Assembly: GCA_900764925.1 (NCBI GenBank)
Contig: CAAFPW010000021.1
Coordinates: 1-31,956, forward strand
DNA: 31,956 nt
Source of the DNA: Fusobacteriaceae bacterium
Lineage (GTDB): Bacteria; Fusobacteriota; Fusobacteriia; Fusobacteriales; Fusobacteriaceae
Reading direction: 5' to 3'
Positions 1 to 7,518 of the stretch are shown here, piece after piece (position 1 is the first letter of the stretch; the number at the start of each line of letters is the position of its first letter). The notes beneath the pieces are model-generated. The model did not search any database, was not told the DNA's origin, and saw only the letters and a list, made by a program, of their open reading frames with translations. Both the position numbers and the translations under genes were made by a program.

Positions 1-37
1 ATTTAACGGGAAAAGAACTCGACTCTGTTGCTCTTTC

Positions 38-121
38 TCAAAAAATAGAAAACTTATCGATTAGTAATAGTATTCCTGCTCCAGCAAGTGTTTCCGCCAT
101 ATTAAATGTGTACTCAAACAT
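38..121 (-). pseudogene. Truncated or frame-broken start of a membrane protein gene, possibly GltS-like
   Basis: The ATG at 119-121 (minus strand) follows a near-ideal AGGAGG Shine-Dalgarno and a well-spaced promoter, so this is probably a genuine gene start. The frame gives 27 residues with one hydrophobic segment (AGAGILLLI) and stops at TGA 38-40. After a run of six T, an adjacent frame stays open for 13 codons to the window edge (FEKEQQSRVLFPLN), which would suit a one-base frameshift. The pattern FNMAETL-hydrophobic-DKF resembles the N-terminus of sodium/glutamate symporters (GltS), but their IPAPVVGG motif is not visible, so that name is only a guess. It could also be a short leader peptide or a gene cut by an insertion beyond the edge. 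Confidence 0.35.
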
Positions 122-167
122 AAAAAAACCTCCTAAATATAAAATAAACCATATTTCCTATATCATG

Positions 168-196
168 AATATACCCCATATGGATATAAAAGTCAA
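168..196 (-). promoter_or_regulatory. Promoter for the left-edge minus-strand gene
   Basis: On the minus strand there is a TTGACT -35 (191-196), exactly 17 bp, then a TATATT -10 (168-173), about 45 bp upstream of the ATG at 121. The spacing and hexamers are close to the sigma-70 consensus. The spacer contains the 8-bp palindrome CCATATGG (176-183), which could be an operator, though such short palindromes are common in AT-rich DNA. Confidence 0.6.
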
Positions 197-208
197 TAAT
201 TTACAGTA

Positions 209-389
209 TATATTATTGATATTTATATCATAAAAATATAATATGAAAATTTTTTGAAAATACTTTTAAATTAAACATAAAGTGAAAAATATAATTTTAT
301 TTTCTGAAAAGAATCAAATGAAAAAAAATATGTTTAAAGATAGGATGGTAAGCATTTTTAATATAAGATATAAAAATATCAATAATATA
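209..389. repeat. Long imperfect inverted repeat in an AT-rich spacer
   Basis: The segment 209-229 recurs in inverted orientation at 367-389. The two arms match apart from a 2-bp difference in the length of one T/A run, and both contain the less trivial core TATTGATATTT. They bracket about 137 bp of AT-rich DNA without a gene. Apart from this repeat, the promoter at 168-196 and the terminator at 441-472, nothing else is recognisable between 122 and 482. The arms could be a chance product of AT richness, a relic of a small mobile element, or recombination sites. Confidence 0.4.
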
Positions 390-440
390 ATATATATATA
401 ATAGAATTGCGAGAAAAGGGCAAATTTTAAATTGTTGTAA

Positions 441-472
441 TAAAAAAGGCTTATTTGATAAGAAATAAGCCT
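441..472 (-). terminator. Rho-independent terminator of the lipid kinase operon
   Basis: A perfect 10-bp stem (AGGCTTATTT with its complement, 447-456 and 463-472) and a 6-nt loop are followed on the minus strand by TTTTTT (442-447). It lies 10 nt beyond the stop of the diacylglycerol kinase-like gene and ends the minus-strand transcript. Confidence 0.85.
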
Positions 473-482
473 AAGAAAGAGT

Positions 483-1361
483 TTAATATATTAGTTTTAA
501 TCCGTTTTTAATACAAGCAATATGTATAGGTGTAGTAGGTCCAGGTTCTCCATCTATATCAGAAGTTAAAGTATTATCAGAGTATTCTACAGTAAATTTT
601 TCACTTTTGAAATGGATGATATCTTTTGGTTTTTCTAGATGTTCCGATTTAAAAAATTCAAAAAACGAAAGTAGAGCAAGACGAAGATTCTCTCCTTTTA
701 GAATTATTACATCTAAGAGTCCATCATTAATTTCACTCTTGTAAGAGATATTGATATTTCCAGCTGTTCTTCCATTGAAAGTGAAAAATATGAGGGCATT
801 TCCTTCATAGGAAAACTCATCAGAAGTTACTCTTATATCCAATTTTCTAAAAGATGGAAACTCTTTTAAACCATTGAGATAGTAAGCTAATTTGCCTAAA
901 GTATTCTTTAAGTGAGTTGGTGTTTTTTGAGAGATATCTGTGAAAAGTCCAAAACTAAATACATTGATAAAATATCTATCATTGGCTTTTCCTAAGTCTA
1001 TCTCTTTAATTTCACCATTTAAAATTTTATCACAAGCTTCTCCAATATCAGATGGCATACCTATAAATTTAGCAAAGTCATTAGCTGTTCCCACAGGAAG
1101 AATTGCAAGAGGAATATCTAATTCTTTCTCCTTCATAAGATTTATAATTTGGTTGATAGTTCCATCTCCACCAGCTCCAAGTATGTGATGAAAGCTACTG
1201 TCAATATCTATAAAAGCATCAGCTAACTCTTGAGTTGTTGAGATTCTAAAAGGGCTGATTGTAAATCCTTTAGCTTGATATTTTTCTATGATTGTATCTA
1301 AGTTTTTTATGATTATTCCTTCACCAGAAAAAGGGTTGTATATAAATTTTACTTTTTTCAT
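483..1361 (-). CDS. YegS/DagK/BmrU-family lipid kinase (diacylglycerol kinase catalytic domain)
   Basis: This 292-residue cytosolic or peripheral membrane enzyme should transfer the ATP gamma-phosphate to a lipid such as diacylglycerol. The N-terminal DAGK catalytic fold is clear: NPFSG (9-13), the nucleotide-binding GGDGT (64-68) and PVGTANDFA (89-97). The C-terminal beta-rich domain ends with the family signature DIDGEPG. Length is normal for the family and there is no transmembrane segment. The start is preceded by GAGGTG at good spacing, 9 nt downstream of the sugar kinase gene on the same strand, so the two probably share a transcript that ends at the terminator at 441-472. Its substrate cannot be told from sequence; recycling of diacylglycerol released by envelope glycan or phospholipid metabolism would fit the context. 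Confidence 0.9.
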   Translation of the reverse strand: MKKVKFIYNPFSGEGIIIKNLDTIIEKYQAKGFTISPFRISTTQELADAFIDIDSSFHHILGAGGDGTINQIINLMKEKELDIPLAILPVGTANDFAKFIGMPSDIGEACDKILNGEIKEIDLGKANDRYFINVFSFGLFTDISQKTPTHLKNTLGKLAYYLNGLKEFPSFRKLDIRVTSDEFSYEGNALIFFTFNGRTAGNINISYKSEINDGLLDVIILKGENLRLALLSFFEFFKSEHLEKPKDIIHFKSEKFTVEYSDNTLTSDIDGEPGPTTPIHIACIKNGLKLIY

Positions 1362-1370
1362 ATGACACCT

Positions 1371-1886
1371 CTATTGTATTTTTAATCTTTTTTTTATCTC
1401 TTCAATTACCCAATCGTCTACTTTTCCCTTCATTCTTCGAATAGCTTCCTTATTATCTCTTTTTAAGAATTTGACCTTTCTATAATCTTCTAAATCAATA
1501 GCATAAATTTTTTCATTTACTACAAAAAAATTATCATAGGATAGATCACCACAATAAATTCCATTTTCTAAAAGTGTACATATAATTTCAATAAATTTAT
1601 TTAAAATAATTGAGCTAGGATGATCCAATATATATTGATTTAAAGGTATTCCGAATAATTTTTTTGTAGTTACAGAATAATGAGAAAAAGCTAAAACTTG
1701 AACTGTAGAAATATTTAATTTAGTCAATTCAGAACTAATAAAATAAAAATTATCTCCAGGATATTTTCTTAATCTAAAAAAATATTTAAGTTTAGCAGAA
1801 AATTTTGGTTTAAATTTTTTTATAAAGATATTTTTATTTTTGTCATAATAAACAACAGATCTTTTTTGATTACTAATGATTTCCAT
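1371..1886 (-). CDS. Small RfaY/WaaP-like kinase, probable lipooligosaccharide core sugar kinase
   Basis: This is a 171-residue protein of the protein kinase-like fold used by LPS core kinases (RfaY/WaaY, WaaP, KdkA). A candidate ATP-anchoring lysine sits in FIKKF (22-26). The catalytic loop is CGDLSYDNF (112-120) with Asp114 and Asn119, and the metal-binding Asp is in AIDLEDY (129-135, Asp131). The usual HGD triad reads CGD here, with His replaced by Cys; the paralogue at 7519 keeps HGD. The protein is short, with a minimal N-lobe. The start has AAGGAG upstream and an extended -10 promoter further up. It is divergent from the glycosyltransferase cluster, which suggests phosphorylation of a core sugar. 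The acceptor is unknown, and reduced or altered activity is possible. Confidence 0.7.
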   Translation of the reverse strand: MEIISNQKRSVVYYDKNKNIFIKKFKPKFSAKLKYFFRLRKYPGDNFYFISSELTKLNISTVQVLAFSHYSVTTKKLFGIPLNQYILDHPSSIILNKFIEIICTLLENGIYCGDLSYDNFFVVNEKIYAIDLEDYRKVKFLKRDNKEAIRRMKGKVDDWVIEEIKKRLKIQ

Positions 1887-1913
1887 AATGAGCTCCTTTA
1901 TATTGATAACTAT

Positions 1914-1922
1914 ATTATAACA
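1914..1922 (-). promoter_or_regulatory. Extended -10 promoter of the minus-strand kinase operon
   Basis: The minus strand reads TGTTATAAT, an exact extended -10 (TGnTATAAT), about 30 bp upstream of the ATG at 1886. No good -35 hexamer is seen, which is normal for extended -10 promoters. Confidence 0.6.
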
Positions 1923-1960
1923 TAAAAATATAAATTAATATTAATTTTGGTAAATGATTA

Positions 1961-1989
1961 GTGAAAAAAAACTAAAAATTTGATATAAT
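1961..1989 (+). promoter_or_regulatory. Promoter of the surface-glycan gene cluster
   Basis: GTGAAA (-35, 1961-1966), a 17-bp spacer and TATAAT (1984-1989) preceded by TGA make a consensus extended -10 promoter. It lies 36 bp upstream of the first glycosyltransferase, which has AGGGAGA as ribosome binding site. It is back to back with the kinase promoter, and the 139-bp divergent region could let one regulator control both transcripts. No other strong promoter is obvious before 13620, so it may drive the whole cluster. Confidence 0.7.
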
Positions 1990-2025
1990 GAATAGAGAAA
2001 GATAAGAATATTTAGGGAGAATAGA

Positions 2026-3159
2026 ATGAAAAAAAAACTGATTATTCACAATGGTAATATTTCAATTGGTGGACAAGAAAAAATGTTAATAGAATTTTTA
2101 AGACTTTTAAGTCCAGCAAAATATGAAGTTTTACTTTTAATTGAGGAAGATAACGGAAAGAGAAACGATTATATAAATGATATCCCAAGTTGGATTGAAT
2201 ATAGATTTTTAACAACAGAAAGATTTATGGAAAGTCTTGAAAAAAATAGAAAAAGTAAAAATCCAATAAGAAAAATTATATATTCATTACAATTGAAAAG
2301 AAAAAAAATAATAGCAATAAATGAGTTAAAAAAATATTTAAATTATTCTAATATTATAATAGATTATGATATGGGATTAATAAGAAATTTACATAGAATA
2401 GATTTAAAAGATAAAATTTTAATAGGATGGAGTCATGCTGGTGAAGGAGCTCCATTGAAAAGTAAACAAAAAAGAGAAAATTTAGAAAAATATAACTATA
2501 TTGTAGCTATAAATGAGAGAATGAAAGAAGGATATGAAAAAAATACTAAGAAACCTAAGATTGTTAAGATCTATAATTTTATGGATTTTTCTAAAATTTT
2601 AGAATTAAGTAGAGAGGAAATGGATTATGATTTAGATGATTATATTATTTCAGTAGGATCATTAACAGAAAATAAAAATCATAAGTTATTGATAGAAAGT
2701 TTTTATAAACTAAAGAAAGAAGAAAAAAATAAAGAGAAATTAATTATTTTAGGTGAAGGGAAAGAGAGAGAAAATTTAGAAAAATTGATAAAAAAATTAA
2801 ATTTAGAGAAGGAAGTTTTATTATTAGGACAGAAGAAAAATCCATATAATTATATACTAAATTCTAAATTATTTGTGCTTCCTTCTAAAAATGAAGGGAT
2901 GCCATTAACTTTATTAGAAGCTCTTAGTTTAGGAAAGATGATAATAGCAACTAGAAATAATGGCAGCAATGAAATTTTAAATTCAAAATATGGAGTTTTA
3001 GTTGAAAATGATATAAATGAACTAACTAATAATATTTATTATTATTTAATTAATGTTGATGAAAGAAAATATTATGAAAAATTAACTCAAGAGCGAATAA
3101 AAGATTTTGAAAAAAATAAAATAAAAAGAATAGTAGAGGAGTTTATTGATAATTTATGA
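2026..3159 (+). CDS. GT4-family glycosyltransferase (GT-B fold), first gene of the glycan cluster
   Basis: This 377-residue retaining glycosyltransferase is predicted to add a sugar from a nucleotide donor to a lipooligosaccharide or similar acceptor at the inner membrane. The N-terminal acceptor half begins with a Rossmann strand and the loop GGQEKML (15-21). The C-terminal donor half contains SVGSLTENKNH (209-219), ILGEGKERE (241-249) and the EX7E motif EGMPLTLLE (290-298, Glu290 and Glu298), then the NGSNEIL loop. No signal peptide or transmembrane helix is present. The stop overlaps the next start as ATGA, indicating translational coupling to the deacetylase. It is a more distant paralogue of the GT4 proteins at 6310 and 8316. 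Donor and linkage cannot be predicted. Confidence 0.88.
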   Translation: MKKKLIIHNGNISIGGQEKMLIEFLRLLSPAKYEVLLLIEEDNGKRNDYINDIPSWIEYRFLTTERFMESLEKNRKSKNPIRKIIYSLQLKRKKIIAINELKKYLNYSNIIIDYDMGLIRNLHRIDLKDKILIGWSHAGEGAPLKSKQKRENLEKYNYIVAINERMKEGYEKNTKKPKIVKIYNFMDFSKILELSREEMDYDLDDYIISVGSLTENKNHKLLIESFYKLKKEEKNKEKLIILGEGKERENLEKLIKKLNLEKEVLLLGQKKNPYNYILNSKLFVLPSKNEGMPLTLLEALSLGKMIIATRNNGSNEILNSKYGVLVENDINELTNNIYYYLINVDERKYYEKLTQERIKDFEKNKIKRIVEEFIDNL

Positions 3160-4145
3160 AGATATATGTATTAGGTAATAGAAATATAGAATTAGAAAAA
3201 TTAAACTCACAAAGAAATATAATAATTTATGTAACTTTATTAGAAGCGATAATTAAATCTCTATTAAAAAAGGGATGTATAGTGTATTCAAATGAAAAAA
3301 ATACCCTTTTAGATATATGTGAAAAAATATTAAAAATACCATATTTATATGGAAAAATGGATAATATTTTAGAATTTGAAAATCATTATTCAAAAATTAA
3401 AAAATATGAGATACCAATTTTAATGTATCATCAATTTGTAAAGAATAAAGAAGATGGAGGAAAGATAAAGCTATTTGTTACAGAGAAACAATTTGAAACC
3501 CATTTAAAAATATTAAAATTTTTAGGATATCAGACAATAACTTTTGAGGAATTACATCAGATTGGGTTACAAAATAGATTTGATAAAAAGTATATAATTT
3601 TAACTGTAGATGATGGATATAAAGATAATTATGAAATTCTTTATCCTATATTAAAAAAATATAATATGAAAGCTGTAATATTTTTAGTTTCTGGTTTGAA
3701 GTATAATAAATGGACAATTGAAAGTAGTGATGAAAAGTATTTTGAATTGATGGAGGATAAAGAGGTTCTTGAATTACAAAATAGTGGATTAGTAGAATTT
3801 GGAGGACATACTTTAACACATTTAAGTTTTCTAAATGCAGATAGAAATACAGCAGAATATGAAGTAGCTGAGGATAAAAAAATAACAGAAAATAGATTGA
3901 GAAAGAATTTAAAAGTATTTGCATATCCTTATGGACATAGAAAAGATGAAACAAAAGATATAGTGAAAGAAAATGGATATATGTTTGCTGTGTCAACAGA
4001 TACAGGAAGTGGAATTATAACTGAGGATTTATATGATATAAGAAGAACTGCTATTGATAAAACTTCACTATTTGATTTTTTAAGAAAAATATCTCCAGGA
4101 TATCTTCAGTATAAAGCTAAAAAATATAAAAATAAAAGAAGGTAA
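3156..4145 (+). CDS. NodB-type polysaccharide deacetylase with an extra N-terminal domain
   Basis: This 329-residue carbohydrate esterase family 4-like protein should remove an N-acetyl (or O-acetyl) group from a sugar. NodB motifs are visible: TVDDGY (150-155), the metal-binding HTLTH (His218, His222), YPYG (257-260) and RRTAI (296-300). The domain starts near ILMYHQF (88-94), as in PgaB/IcaB-like deacetylases. Residues 1-85 form an additional domain that I do not recognise; it has an alpha/beta look (IYVLG, CIVYS). No signal peptide is evident, although many CE4 enzymes are exported. A cytoplasmic deacetylase acting on a lipid-linked or core glycan intermediate is therefore likely. It is coupled to the upstream GT4 by an ATGA overlap and lies 3 nt before the GT9 gene. 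Confidence 0.82.
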   Translation: MKIYVLGNRNIELEKLNSQRNIIIYVTLLEAIIKSLLKKGCIVYSNEKNTLLDICEKILKIPYLYGKMDNILEFENHYSKIKKYEIPILMYHQFVKNKEDGGKIKLFVTEKQFETHLKILKFLGYQTITFEELHQIGLQNRFDKKYIILTVDDGYKDNYEILYPILKKYNMKAVIFLVSGLKYNKWTIESSDEKYFELMEDKEVLELQNSGLVEFGGHTLTHLSFLNADRNTAEYEVAEDKKITENRLRKNLKVFAYPYGHRKDETKDIVKENGYMFAVSTDTGSGIITEDLYDIRRTAIDKTSLFDFLRKISPGYLQYKAKKYKNKRR

Positions 4146-4148
4146 TTT

Positions 4149-5261
4149 ATGATAAGGAAGTTAAATAGAATTTTTCAAAACTATATGAGAGAAAAAAGAT
4201 TAAAATTTGGGAAATGGTTATGGGATAAAAAAAGAAAAAAAGAAATTATAAAAGCAGGAAACTTTATAGAAAATAATAATATAAAATCTATTCTTTTTTT
4301 AAGATATGACGGGAAAATAGGAGATATGGTAATAAACACTCTAATGTTTAGAGAGATAAAGAAAAGATATCCCTATATAAAGATAGGAGTTGTAGCTAGA
4401 AATAGTAATGCTGAGATAATAAAAAATAATTCAAATGTAGATAGTATCTATATTTATAAGAAAAATAGAAAAGAGATAGTAAAATTAGCTGAACAGATAG
4501 AAAAAGATAAGTATGATTTATTAATAGATTTTTCAGAGATGTTGAGAGTAAATCAAATGATGTTAATAAATAAATCAAATGCTAGATTCAATATGGGATT
4601 AAGTAGGGAGGATTGGCAACTATTTGATATAAGTTATAACTATCCAGAAGGAAACTTTCATATAACTAAAGTTTACGAAAAAGTATTAAATAGATTAGGA
4701 ATAATGAATCCTGATTTAAGTTATGATTTACAGTTTAATGAAGAAGATAAGAAAAAAGTAAATGCTTTACTAGAGAAAGTTAACAATAAAGAAAAATTTG
4801 TATTGAACCCTTTTGCTGCAAGTAAACATAGAGAAATAAATAGGGAAAATATAAAAAAAATAATAGAATGTGTAATAGCAAAGGGAGATAGAGTAGTATT
4901 TTTAATAGGAGAAAAGAGTAAAGAAAAAGAGATATTAGAGATAACAGAAAAATATCCAAACAAAGTAATTTATCCTGCTTTAGATACTATAATGGAAACT
5001 GCTTACTTAGTAAAAAAATCTGATTGGGTAGTTACACCTGATACTTCTATAGTGCATATAGCAGCAGCTTTCAAAAAGAAACTAATTGCTATTTATAGAG
5101 TAGATAATACAGATGATAATCAAGTAAATAAAGATTTATGGGCACCTAATTATGAAGAGGGGAAACAAATATTTTCTATTGATTTATCTGTAAAAGTTGG
5201 AGAGGAACCTGATATAAATAAATTTGATATAAGAGAGATATATAAGATAATAAATAATTAA
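4149..5261 (+). CDS. GT9-family (ADP-heptose:LPS heptosyltransferase-like) glycosyltransferase
   Basis: This 370-residue GT-B protein resembles WaaC/WaaF/WaaQ heptosyltransferases. Diagnostic segments are FLRYDGKIGDMV (50-61), matching the family's nucleation loop with a glycine-Asp pair, and TPDTSIVHIAAAF (296-308), the donor-binding motif near the C-terminus. It should transfer heptose or a related sugar to the inner core on the cytoplasmic face. The basic first 35 residues (many Lys/Arg) may help membrane association. The start has AGAAGG upstream, and the gene sits 3 nt after the deacetylase and 15 nt before a second GT9 gene. Whether the donor is ADP-heptose is uncertain: no heptose synthesis genes are in the window. 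Confidence 0.85.
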   Translation: MIRKLNRIFQNYMREKRLKFGKWLWDKKRKKEIIKAGNFIENNNIKSILFLRYDGKIGDMVINTLMFREIKKRYPYIKIGVVARNSNAEIIKNNSNVDSIYIYKKNRKEIVKLAEQIEKDKYDLLIDFSEMLRVNQMMLINKSNARFNMGLSREDWQLFDISYNYPEGNFHITKVYEKVLNRLGIMNPDLSYDLQFNEEDKKKVNALLEKVNNKEKFVLNPFAASKHREINRENIKKIIECVIAKGDRVVFLIGEKSKEKEILEITEKYPNKVIYPALDTIMETAYLVKKSDWVVTPDTSIVHIAAAFKKKLIAIYRVDNTDDNQVNKDLWAPNYEEGKQIFSIDLSVKVGEEPDINKFDIREIYKIINN

Positions 5262-5276
5262 AATATAGGGGAGAAT

Positions 5277-6305
5277 ATGGGAAAAATAAGAATTTTAAAG
5301 ACCTCATATTTAAAGAGGAAAATAAAAGAGTATATAGTCAAGTTTAGTTTATTAGATTATAAATTATTTCTAAAAGAAAAAGAGAGTAAAAATTTATTAA
5401 TTATTACTCTTGATGCTTTAGGAGATAATATTGTAAAGAGTAGAACAATAGAAATTTTGGCTGAAAAATATGGAAAAGAGAATACATATATTTTATGTAA
5501 GAGTAAATGGAAATCATTATATGAGTTGCAGGGATATAAAAATATCTATGTAGACGAAACTAAATGGAATATTTTTTATAAAATAAAACAGTATAGAAAA
5601 TTAAATAAAATAGGATTCAATACTGTTGCTATAATGAATCATTCATATGTACCAGAAGAGGCTGATTACATATATTCAGGGAAAAAGTATGATATGTCAG
5701 AAAATGTAGAGTATATATTAGATAAACATATAATTTTACTAGAAAAAATATTTAAAAGAAAATTTACTTTAGAAGAAATAAAACCAGATATAAGAAAATA
5801 TTTTCCTAAAACTAAGTATAAAAATATAATAAGTATTGCTATTGGAACAGCTGATTATATAAAAACTCCAACATATGAAAATTTAAAGAAGTATATAGAA
5901 GGAATATTAAAATTAAAGTTAAATAAAGAAATATATTTATTAGGAAGTGGAGAAAAACAAAGAGAAGTAGCTAGAAAATTAAAAAAAGAGATACAAACAA
6001 ATAAAATAGTTGATTGTATTGATAAATTAGAATTAACAGAAGTAATGCAAGTAATAAAAGATTCAGATTTATTTATAGGTGGAGATTCTGGACTATATAA
6101 TATTGCTTTTAGTTTAAAGAAAAAATCAATATGTTTACATTGGAGTAAATCGAGAACACCATGGGAACATCAGGAACAATATATTAAAATATTAAAGGGA
6201 AATGGTGGAAAAGAATATGTTGATAAAAGATATGGAACGGAAATTTTAAATAGTATTACTTTTGAACAAATAGAAGAAAGTATAAAAAATTTATTAGAGG
6301 ATTAA
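5277..6305 (+). CDS. Divergent GT9-like glycosyltransferase
   Basis: This 342-residue protein has the GT9 layout but a weaker match than its upstream neighbour. The N-terminal motif LIITLDALGDNIV (41-53) and the C-terminal GGDSGLYNIAF (268-278) correspond to the two family signatures, with GDSG replacing the usual PDTG/PDTS. A second heptosyltransferase-like enzyme next to the first parallels the WaaC/WaaF pairs that extend the inner core. The start has AGGGGAG at good spacing. It ends 4 nt before the following GT4 gene. I am confident of the superfamily but not of the sugar. Confidence 0.72.
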   Translation: MGKIRILKTSYLKRKIKEYIVKFSLLDYKLFLKEKESKNLLIITLDALGDNIVKSRTIEILAEKYGKENTYILCKSKWKSLYELQGYKNIYVDETKWNIFYKIKQYRKLNKIGFNTVAIMNHSYVPEEADYIYSGKKYDMSENVEYILDKHIILLEKIFKRKFTLEEIKPDIRKYFPKTKYKNIISIAIGTADYIKTPTYENLKKYIEGILKLKLNKEIYLLGSGEKQREVARKLKKEIQTNKIVDCIDKLELTEVMQVIKDSDLFIGGDSGLYNIAFSLKKKSICLHWSKSRTPWEHQEQYIKILKGNGGKEYVDKRYGTEILNSITFEQIEESIKNLLED

Positions 6306-6309
6306 AAAT

Positions 6310-7497
6310 ATGAAAAAAAATGTATTATTTAGGAGTGGAAGTTTAAGAATGGGAGGACTTGAAAGAGTTCTTATAGAGGTTCTTCAAACTATTGATAAAG
6401 AGAAATATAATATTTCATTGATGATTGATGATGATTGTGGAGAAGGCAATATTTTTGAGAAAGATATTCCTAGAGAGATAAAATATTATTTTTTAAAATC
6501 ACAAGATTTAATAAAAAAAACTGAGTATTATAAAGAAAAAAGAAAAAATATATTTTGCAAATTAATGTATAATTTGTATATGAATTTAGAAACTTTTATA
6601 ATGTGTAGAGAAAGTAGAAAGATTTTAAAAAAAATAGGAGAAATAGATGTGTTGATAGATTTTGATGCAGGAGCTTCTAAATATATAGATAAAATAAGTG
6701 CTAAAAAGAAAATAGTATGGATACATAATTCTATTCCTAAATTAAAAAAGAAAAAGTCTAAGATAGAGAGATTTGGAAAAAGGTTAGAAAAATATGATAA
6801 AGTAGTTGCAATTTGTGATGAGATGAAGAAAGAATTGCAAGAGATTTATCCTAAAATTAAAGAAAAAATTATAAGAATATATAATCCATTTAATTTTGAA
6901 AGAATAGAAAAACTAAAGAAGGATGATACAGATTTAACAGATAATGATAAAAAGTTATTAGGAAAAAAATATATAGTAGCTATTGCTAGATTAGATAGTG
7001 TTCAAAAAGATTTTTCAACATTAATTAAGGCTTTTAAAATAGTTAAAGAAAAAGGAATGGAAGAAAAGTTGTATATTATAGGAGATGGACCTTCAAAAAA
7101 AGAGATAGAGCAAGAAATAAAGAAAATAGGTCTAGAAAAAGAAATTTTATTACTAGGAAATAGAAAAAATCCATATATTTGGTTAAAAAATTCTTTATTT
7201 TTTGTACATAGTTCAAAATATGAAGGATTACCAACAGTATTAATTGAAGCACTAATTTGTAATAAAATGATAATTTCTTCAAATTGTCCAACAGGTCCTA
7301 AAGAAATATTAAATAATGAAAGTTGTGGGGAGCTATTTGAAGTAGGTAATTATCATCAATTAGCAGATTTGTTAGAAAAATATCTTATAGATAAAGAAAG
7401 AAACAATAAATTTTTGCAAGAAATATTAAAAAGAAAAGAAGATTTTAATAAAGAGAAAATTATTAAAGAATATGAAAATTTAATTGATAGTATTTAA
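6310..7497 (+). CDS. GT4-family glycosyltransferase, paralogue A of a duplicated pair
   Basis: This is a 395-residue GT-B glycosyltransferase. Features are RMGGLERVL (13-21) in the acceptor domain, VAIARLDSVQKDFSTL (223-238) at the start of the donor domain, IIGDGPSKKE (256-265) and the EX7E motif EGLPTVLIE (305-313), followed by CPTGPKEIL (326-334). Its donor domain closely resembles that of the gene at 8316 (shared QKDFSTLI, KNPY, EGLPTVLIEAL and CPTGPKEIL), so the two look like a duplicated pair separated by the kinase gene. They may add the same kind of sugar at successive positions. No membrane segment or signal peptide is seen. It sits tightly within the operon, 4 nt after the GT9 gene. 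Confidence 0.88.
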   Translation: MKKNVLFRSGSLRMGGLERVLIEVLQTIDKEKYNISLMIDDDCGEGNIFEKDIPREIKYYFLKSQDLIKKTEYYKEKRKNIFCKLMYNLYMNLETFIMCRESRKILKKIGEIDVLIDFDAGASKYIDKISAKKKIVWIHNSIPKLKKKKSKIERFGKRLEKYDKVVAICDEMKKELQEIYPKIKEKIIRIYNPFNFERIEKLKKDDTDLTDNDKKLLGKKYIVAIARLDSVQKDFSTLIKAFKIVKEKGMEEKLYIIGDGPSKKEIEQEIKKIGLEKEILLLGNRKNPYIWLKNSLFFVHSSKYEGLPTVLIEALICNKMIISSNCPTGPKEILNNESCGELFEVGNYHQLADLLEKYLIDKERNNKFLQEILKRKEDFNKEKIIKEYENLIDSI

Positions 7498-7518
7498 ATT
7501 GGTAAAAAGGAGAAAAGG

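Noticed and set aside
30..48. Sequence GCTCTTTCTCAAAAAATAG resembling an ISL3-type terminal repeat
   Set aside because: No matching second end, target duplication or transposase is visible, and its inward direction does not fit the gene break.
3..233. Open frame of about 76 codons on the plus strand at the left edge, with a SIPAPAS stretch that recalls the GltS IPAPVVGG motif
   Set aside because: The opposite strand carries a consensus promoter and AGGAGG site for a start at 121, and this frame runs into the AT-rich spacer with non-coding-like residues.
3646..3996. Antisense open frame of 116 codons inside the deacetylase gene
   Set aside because: No ribosome binding site, repetitive Leu/Tyr/His composition typical of the reverse strand of AT-rich genes, and the sense strand has clear NodB motifs.
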